Notes under the pieces: generated by a model
Told to the model about the DNA's origin: nothing
Databases searched by the model: none
The model's input: the letters and a program-made list of their open reading frames with translations, nothing else
Shown here: piece by piece, positions 7,660 to 10,788 of the stretch
Position numbering within the stretch: position 1 is the stretch's first letter
Layout: each line of letters starts with the position of its first letter
Origin: Rickettsiales bacterium
Lineage (GTDB): Bacteria > Pseudomonadota > Alphaproteobacteria > Rickettsiales > UBA1997
DNA: 10,788 bases
Reading direction: 5' to 3'
Assembly: GCA_031283795.1 (NCBI GenBank)
Contig: JAITBB010000052.1
Span: forward strand, 1-10,788
Made by a program: the position numbers and the translations under genes

Positions 7660-8319
7660 CTAGTTCTTCTTCGCCTTCTCCAGACGTCTTACATTGTTTT
7701 TTGTCCTGTCCACCACAAAGTCCCTTCTAGCCTTAGAGAGATGGTCTATATACAGAATACCGTCAAGATGATCTACTTCATGCTGAATGCAGATCGCCAG
7801 TAGTCCGGTAGCATTCAGGATAATCTCCTTTCCGTTCCTGTCTAGATATTTCACCTTTATCCGGACCGACCTTCTGACATCGCTCTTCTCACTCACCGGT
7901 ATGGACAAACATCCCTCCGGTCCGAATTTTGTCTCCTCTGACTTCTCTATGATCTCTGGATTTATAAGGTACATAGGCCTTCTAACTCCATTCTCATAGA
8001 GGTCTATGACAACGATTCTGTCCGTCAGTCCCACCTGATTTGCCGCCAGTCCTATGCCCCCGTTGGCATACATAATCTCCAGCATTTGATCCAGATTTTT
8101 CAAAGTTCTGCTGTCAATGTTCCCAACAGGACTACACTTTGTCCTCAGGATTTCCATATCGTGCACAATATTCTTTAACTCAAGCGTATCACTCATACTT
8201 CCATCGCTCCTCCTGCTACCGATGTTTCCCGGATAACCCCCGCCGACAAATAACTTCAATAGAAGTAAGAGGGCCGAAACTATCCCTATAAGCCACAAAA
8301 CCATACTAACCTTCACCAT
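7660..8319 (-). CDS. def: Peptide deformylase with hydrophobic N-terminal extension
   Basis: Removes the formyl group from the initiator methionine of new proteins. The three metallopeptidase motifs are intact: GIGLAANQ (88-95), EGCLS (135-139, metal ligand C137) and QHEVDH (179-184, ligands H180 and H184, catalytic E181). The frame opens with an ATG at 8319, giving 219 residues whose first 30 include a hydrophobic stretch, VLWLIGIVSALLLLLKLFV, that looks like a membrane anchor. Ordinary deformylases start just before the segment found here at residue 42 (MSDTLELKNIVHDMEILR). That ATG (8196) has AGGAGG 12 bases upstream, so the gene may use it instead and give a normal 178-residue cytosolic enzyme. 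A promoter-like pair at 8347-8374 would produce an mRNA covering the long form. It leads the def-pth pair. Confidence 0.93.
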   Translation of the reverse strand: MVKVSMVLWLIGIVSALLLLLKLFVGGGYPGNIGSRRSDGSMSDTLELKNIVHDMEILRTKCSPVGNIDSRTLKNLDQMLEIMYANGGIGLAANQVGLTDRIVVIDLYENGVRRPMYLINPEIIEKSEETKFGPEGCLSIPVSEKSDVRRSVRIKVKYLDRNGKEIILNATGLLAICIQHEVDHLDGILYIDHLSKARRDFVVDRTKNNVRRLEKAKKN

Positions 8320-8565
8320 AGAATAACTTAAATCATCTTAGGCGGGATTTTATCCAAAATTTATTTAAAATCAACACAAATCACAAAGATTCGGGACTGC
8401 TTTCTATTTTTTTATTTGATCGATAACATCAAAACTCCAAGGCAGTATATCTTCCGCAGGAAGTTAATCATCGATAAAGGGATTGGAGAGCGGGTAGCCC
8501 GGCGGGTGGTTGGCGAAGAATAAAACAGAAAATGGAAGTTGGTCCCCGCCGTTCACTTTATAATA
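8320..8565. other. Non-coding stretch between def and the insertion sequence
   Basis: I see no gene here. It contains the def promoter candidate, a small hairpin CTTCC-gca-GGAAG (8451-8463), and a locally GC-rich patch (about 8488-8551) with inverted arms CGGCGGG (8500-8506) and CCCGCCG (8545-8551). A TATAAT lies at 8559-8564 without a good -35. The GC-rich patch stands out from the AT-rich surroundings and might be part of a structured RNA, but I could match it to no known RNA class. Before the IS arrived this region was joined to the kinase leader at 9332. Confidence 0.5.
8347..8374 (-). promoter_or_regulatory. Promoter candidate for def-pth
   Basis: On the minus strand TTGATT (complement 8369-8374) and TAAAAT (complement 8347-8352) are separated by 16 bases. 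The -10 matches 5 of 6 consensus bases and the -35 matches 4 of 6. Transcription would start near 8340, about 20 bases before the ATG at 8319. Confidence 0.5.
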
Positions 8566-8573
8566 TTGACTAT
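8566..8573. repeat. Target-site duplication, left copy (TTGACTAT)
   Basis: TTGACTAT directly abuts the left inverted repeat and is identical to 9332-9339 at the other end. Eight bases is the duplication length typical of the IS1595 family. Confidence 0.92.
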
Positions 8574-8592
8574 GGTTCAAGATAACTTTAGA
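8574..8592 (+). repeat. IS left terminal inverted repeat
   Basis: GGTTCAAGATAACTTTAGA matches the right end, read in the opposite direction, at 17 of 19 bases (mismatches at positions 5 and 17). It abuts the target duplication. Confidence 0.9.
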
Positions 8593-9031
8593 GGGGATTT
8601 TTTCTAAACTCGTTTAATAATAATGTGTAAAAGTCTTCTTTTCTATGGTTGAATCTAAACTCAGTTTCTTTTAAATGTAAATAGAACTTATCTGGCGAAT
8701 TCCACGAAATTTTGCCATTCTTGACTTTGTTATAACCCAGAAGTTCTCTATCCAATTCATATGGGCTTCACCATTAGCAAAAACATCATCACTGTGCTTT
8801 ACTCTATAGAGCTTTTTATAGCCAGCATTTACTAATCCATCATAACTCTTCCACTCATCAGAGTATATGGTTGAATCAGTTAGGGCTAACTTTTCTATAA
8901 TTGGAACTAATTCTACGGCAGAACAGTTTTTGACAATTTGAGTGTAGACCTTTCCATCTCTTTTTTTCATACCAAAAACCTTAGTTTTACCTCCAGCTCC
9001 TCTTCCTCTCTTACCTCTCACTCTACGAGCT

Positions 9032-9065
9032 CCAAAATAGCTTTCATCTCAAAATAGCTTTTATC
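9032..9065 (-). repeat. 17-bp tandem duplication inside the transposase
   Basis: On the coding strand GATAAAAGCTATTTTGA (9065-9049) is followed directly by GATGAAAGCTATTTTGG (9048-9032). The copies differ at two positions. Removing one copy restores a continuous family sequence (IEIDESYFGARRVRGKRGRG), so this duplication causes the first frameshift. Confidence 0.88.
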
Positions 9066-9108
9066 TATTTCTATTTCACCAACGGTAAAGTAGGACTCTT
9101 TTTCTGCC

Positions 9109-9152
9109 ATTAATGCAATTCTGTTGCGAATTCGCAACAGAATTGCATTAAT
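9109..9152. repeat. Perfect 44-bp palindrome within the transposase coding sequence
   Basis: Two perfect 22-base arms meet with no spacer at 9130/9131; the centre is GCGAATTCGC. The palindrome encodes INAILLRIRNRIALM in the transposase frame, and that stretch fits the family in length and character, so the palindrome did not break the gene. It could extrude as a cruciform or form a strong hairpin in the mRNA. Confidence 0.95.
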
Positions 9153-9312
9153 TGTTGGTCGGCTGATCTTGGTGATTTTTACAATCTGAGTTGCTTCTAA
9201 ATTAGCCACAAAAAGATGGATAATATCACGGAACCTACTTTCTGAAATATGAGAGTGGTTCATATACTTGTTTTTCATATGACTGTTCTAGCTTTTTGAG
9301 TCTAGAGGTCAA

Positions 9313-9331
9313 TCAAAAGTTATCTTTAACC
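9313..9331 (-). repeat. IS right terminal inverted repeat
   Basis: Read inward on the minus strand the sequence is GGTTAAAGATAACTTTTGA, 17 of 19 identical to the left end. It abuts the right target duplication. Confidence 0.9.
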
Positions 9332-9339
9332 TTGACTAT
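9332..9339. repeat. Target-site duplication, right copy (TTGACTAT)
   Basis: Identical to 8566-8573. Its first six bases also form the -35-like element of the kinase promoter candidate. Confidence 0.92.
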
Positions 9340-9359
9340 TTATGCATACACAGTATTCT
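9332..9359 (+). promoter_or_regulatory. Promoter candidate for the protein kinase
   Basis: TTGACT (9332-9337, 5 of 6 to consensus) and TATTCT (9354-9359, 4 of 6) are separated by 16 bases. Transcription would start near 9366, giving a leader of about 80 bases. The -35 lies in the target duplication, so IS insertion copied it and left the kinase promoter whole. The -10 overlaps the hairpin or operator at 9346-9365. Confidence 0.45.
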
Positions 9360-9365
9360 GTGTAT
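9346..9365. promoter_or_regulatory. Inverted repeat overlapping kinase promoter (possible operator)
   Basis: ATACACAG (9346-9353) and CTGTGTAT (9358-9365) are perfect 8-base arms around TATT. Its position across the presumed -10 is what a repressor site would show. It could instead be a small hairpin at the start of the transcript. Confidence 0.42.
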
Positions 9366-9432
9366 ACCAATTGCTCCAGACCGCTCTTAGCCGGAAAGAG
9401 AGTGGATCGTGGTGGTTTTAGTTGTTAAACAG

Positions 9433-9440
9433 AAAGGAGG
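9433..9440 (+). promoter_or_regulatory. Strong Shine-Dalgarno site of the kinase gene
   Basis: AAAGGAGG lies 4 bases before the ATG at 9445. It is the best ribosome-binding site in the window and fixes the kinase start. Confidence 0.85.
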
Positions 9441-9444
9441 ACTT

Positions 9445-10788
9445 ATGGATAATGAGAAAGAAATGGCTGCGAAAGCACTAAACAGATCTAATTTGTGCCC
9501 GGAAAGAACCTTTAGGGTAGAAGATTTTCAAAAAATCGGTAAGGGAAGCTGTTCCAACGTATTTGCCGTAAATTACGGATATCCGGTGGGCAATGTCGTC
9601 GTTAAGTTGCTAAATAGAGGAGTAAACAATTCTGGAGAAGTTTTGTATAGACAATTCTGTTTAACAATGGACGGCAAGTTATCACCATATCTACTGCCAA
9701 CTTTCTACACTGATGATAATATCATAATAATTGAGCACTTTAATGGAAAAGACCTGGAAACTAGGCTTAAATCGGGAAACCCACAGGAGCTGAATTTGCT
9801 AAGATCCGCTATAGAGAAGAATTATCTAAATCTTATAGAGGGCGTAAAGAGTCTCCACGACAATGGTATTGTCCATAGGGACATAAAGCCAGCTAATATG
9901 ATGTATAACGGAGTGAAGATGGTATTTATTGATTTTGGGCTAGCTGAGCAAATTTTTGATGGTTCTGGTCTGAAGAAAAAAAGTAGCCGTGTTGGAACGC
10001 CGTTCTACATTTCACCGGAACTCTTTTTAATGTACCCAACCCTTGACCTCAAAAAGTCGGATGTGTGGGCCCTGGGACTTGCTCTGCTAGAATCTTTGAC
10101 GGGAAAATGGCTCATAATGAATGAATTTATCAAATTAAATTATGGAACATCTTGTGGTGGCCCTGCCATGCTCAGTAAGGTATTTGAGAGTATTTCATCG
10201 GCACCACGGGAGTTTTTGAATTTCATTCGGGATGAGATCGGATCAATACAACCACCTCTGGCAAATCAAGAGCCCTGGGTGAATCTGTTGCTTGGGATGC
10301 TTAATCCCGATCCCACAAAAAGGTTTAGCGTGGACGAAGCGCTAGAAGCAGCCCAAAGAATAGCACTACCACAACAGATGCTGCATTCTAGTCAACAGTA
10401 CTTATCACCACAGACGCAACCACAGCAGCAGATGCAACCACAACCAACCTATCCCAGCCAACCGCTCCAAAACCGGATAGGTCCAGCGCAGTCCAGACAG
10501 ATGGACTTACTTGACCCTGAAGAACAACAAACTCCCCAGCACTATACCAGCCAACAGCAACAGCAAATCTATCCACAGGGCTATCCATATTCGCAGGTAC
10601 TACCATCATCTACCTCTAGCCAACAGAGAGTTCCACAACCACAGGTACAGAATTTCCAATACCCGGCTACACAGTGGCAGACACAGTTTCCCAGCCAACC
10701 GCTCCAAAACCGGATAGGTCCAGCGCAGTCCAGACAGATGGACTTACTTGACCCTGAAGATAAGAATAGGAAAAATAGGGAGGAGGAG
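9445..10788 (+). CDS. Eukaryotic-like Ser/Thr protein kinase with Q/P-rich tail (3' end outside window)
   Basis: Frame open for 448 codons to the right edge with no stop. It transfers phosphate from ATP to Ser/Thr of unknown targets. The Hanks motifs are complete: glycine loop IGKGSCSNVFAV (31-42), lysine K54 in VVVKLL, HRDIKPAN (144-151, catalytic D146, K148, N151), DFG (163-165), GTPFYISPEL (184-193, activation segment end), DVWALGLALLE (206-216) and the conserved Arg R293 in DPTKRF. Thus it is predicted active, not a pseudokinase. From about residue 305 the protein becomes a Q/P/S/Y-rich low-complexity tail containing a 24-residue segment twice (about 338-360 and 417-439), then a charged end. 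No PASTA repeats, signal peptide or membrane segment are seen in the available part. It stands alone after the IS, with its own ribosome-binding site. Host-directed signalling is possible but is inference. Confidence 0.92.
   Translation, partial: MDNEKEMAAKALNRSNLCPERTFRVEDFQKIGKGSCSNVFAVNYGYPVGNVVVKLLNRGVNNSGEVLYRQFCLTMDGKLSPYLLPTFYTDDNIIIIEHFNGKDLETRLKSGNPQELNLLRSAIEKNYLNLIEGVKSLHDNGIVHRDIKPANMMYNGVKMVFIDFGLAEQIFDGSGLKKKSSRVGTPFYISPELFLMYPTLDLKKSDVWALGLALLESLTGKWLIMNEFIKLNYGTSCGGPAMLSKVFESISSAPREFLNFIRDEIGSIQPPLANQEPWVNLLLGMLNPDPTKRFSVDEALEAAQRIALPQQMLHSSQQYLSPQTQPQQQMQPQPTYPSQPLQNRIGPAQSRQMDLLDPEEQQTPQHYTSQQQQQIYPQGYPYSQVLPSSTSSQQRVPQPQVQNFQYPATQWQTQFPSQPLQNRIGPAQSRQMDLLDPEDKNRKNREEE
10452..10523 (+). 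repeat. 72-bp perfect direct repeat, copy 1 (kinase tail)
   Basis: Identical over 72 bases to 10689-10760, at a spacing of 237 bases (79 codons), so the copies are in frame. The encoded unit begins PSQPLQNRIGPAQSRQMDLL and ends DPE. Confidence 0.95.
10689..10760 (+). repeat. 72-bp perfect direct repeat, copy 2 (kinase tail)
   Basis: Second identical copy; the sequences diverge immediately after it (GATAAG here, GAACAA after copy 1). Absence of even silent differences indicates recent duplication or gene conversion. Confidence 0.95.

Larger units (their letters stand above)
8588..9278 (-). pseudogene. ISXO2-like transposase broken by two frameshifts
   Basis: DDE-type transposase of the IS1595 family, recoverable in three pieces. 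Piece 1 (9278 down to about 9050) begins MKNKYMNHSHISESRFRDI and includes the helix-turn-helix-like segment ATQIVKITKISRPTINAILL and the first catalytic Asp region EIEID. Piece 2 (about 9047 to 8697) has ARRVRGKRGRGAGGKTKVFG, then YSDEWKSYDGL (second Asp) and HMNWIENFW (third acidic site). Piece 3 (about 8692 to 8588) reads DKFYLHLKETEFRFNHRKED and ends FRKNPL-stop, the normal family C-terminus. Pieces 1 and 2 are separated by a 17-bp tandem duplication; pieces 2 and 3 by a single missing base in the run at about 8691-8697. Corrected, the protein would be about 224 residues, full length. A start at 9278 fits the family N-terminus. Confidence 0.92.
8574..9331 (-). mobile_element. IS1595-family (ISXO2-like) insertion sequence, complete but inactivated, 758 bp
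   Basis: Both ends are defined by sequence. The left terminal repeat starts GGTTCAAGATAACTTTAGA (8574-8592) and the right one, read inward on the minus strand, starts GGTTAAAGATAACTTTTGA (9313-9331); they match at 17 of 19 positions. Identical TTGACTAT copies flank the element. The single leftward transposase frame (start 9278, original stop 8588-8590 inside the left repeat) resembles ISXO2-like transposases. Without the later 17-bp duplication and 1-bp loss the element would be about 742 bp, usual for small IS1595 members. It can no longer make an intact transposase but could be moved in trans by a related copy elsewhere. Confidence 0.92.

Noticed and set aside
8440..8560. tRNA, signal-recognition RNA or other standard RNA in the def-IS gap
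   Set aside because: No cloverleaf or known conserved core could be found, so only the composition and inverted arms are reported.
8588..9278. Programmed ribosomal frameshifting in the IS transposase
   Set aside because: The first shift coincides with a 17-bp tandem duplication and there are two separate breaks; IS1595-family transposases are single-frame genes, so decay explains it better.
10449..10480. CCTATCC/GGATAGG inverted repeat in the kinase tail
   Set aside because: It spans the edge of the first 72-bp repeat and is absent at the second copy; it lies in low-complexity coding sequence and is probably chance.
10388..10609. Minus-strand valine/alanine-rich open frame opposite the kinase tail
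   Set aside because: It is the reverse reading of CAA/CAG/CCA-rich codons; the plus-strand kinase frame is continuous and has clear domain motifs.

Overview
The window looks like chromosome from an AT-rich (roughly 40% GC by eye) alphaproteobacterium, most likely host-associated and perhaps from the Rickettsiales or Holosporales. Reasons: alphaproteobacterial-style NusB, Cmk/RpsA and Def/Pth housekeeping genes; heavy use of AGA, ATA and CTA codons; a very large lysine/glutamate-rich orphan protein; a eukaryotic-like protein kinase with a glutamine/proline-rich tail; and a decayed insertion sequence. The lineage is inference; no rRNA gene is present to settle it.

Layout. Positions 1-1397 are read leftwards: a small unrecognised ORF (1173-1397, weak), cytidylate kinase cmk (453-1076, or to 1097), then the first 123 codons of ribosomal protein S1 rpsA (1-370, cut by the window edge). 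A structured inverted repeat (403-455) lies between cmk and rpsA. Positions 1471-6489, read rightwards, hold one 1672-residue protein: acidic N-terminus, E/K-rich coil, a divergent SecA/SF2-helicase-like motor (about residues 450-870), a long helical region and a basic tail. It is followed by nusB (6582-7061, rightwards), which converges on a def-pth pair (8319-7068, leftwards). The deformylase reading frame has an unusual hydrophobic N-terminal extension.

Positions 8574-9331 are a complete 758-bp IS1595-family (ISXO2-like) element with 19-bp terminal inverted repeats and an 8-bp target duplication, TTGACTAT. Its transposase is broken twice: by a 17-bp tandem duplication at the first catalytic Asp and by a 1-bp deletion near the C-terminus. 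It also contains a perfect 44-bp palindrome inside coding sequence. The target duplication supplies the TTGACT -35-like box of the next gene. From 9445 to the right edge runs a Ser/Thr protein kinase with intact catalytic motifs and a Q/P-rich tail carrying a perfect 72-bp direct repeat. It has no stop codon in the window, so it is partial.

How the genes relate: cmk/rpsA, nusB, def and pth are translation and nucleotide housekeeping genes and are probably conserved. The giant ATPase-like protein and the kinase are accessory and are the best candidates for unusual or host-directed functions, although no secretion signal is visible in either.
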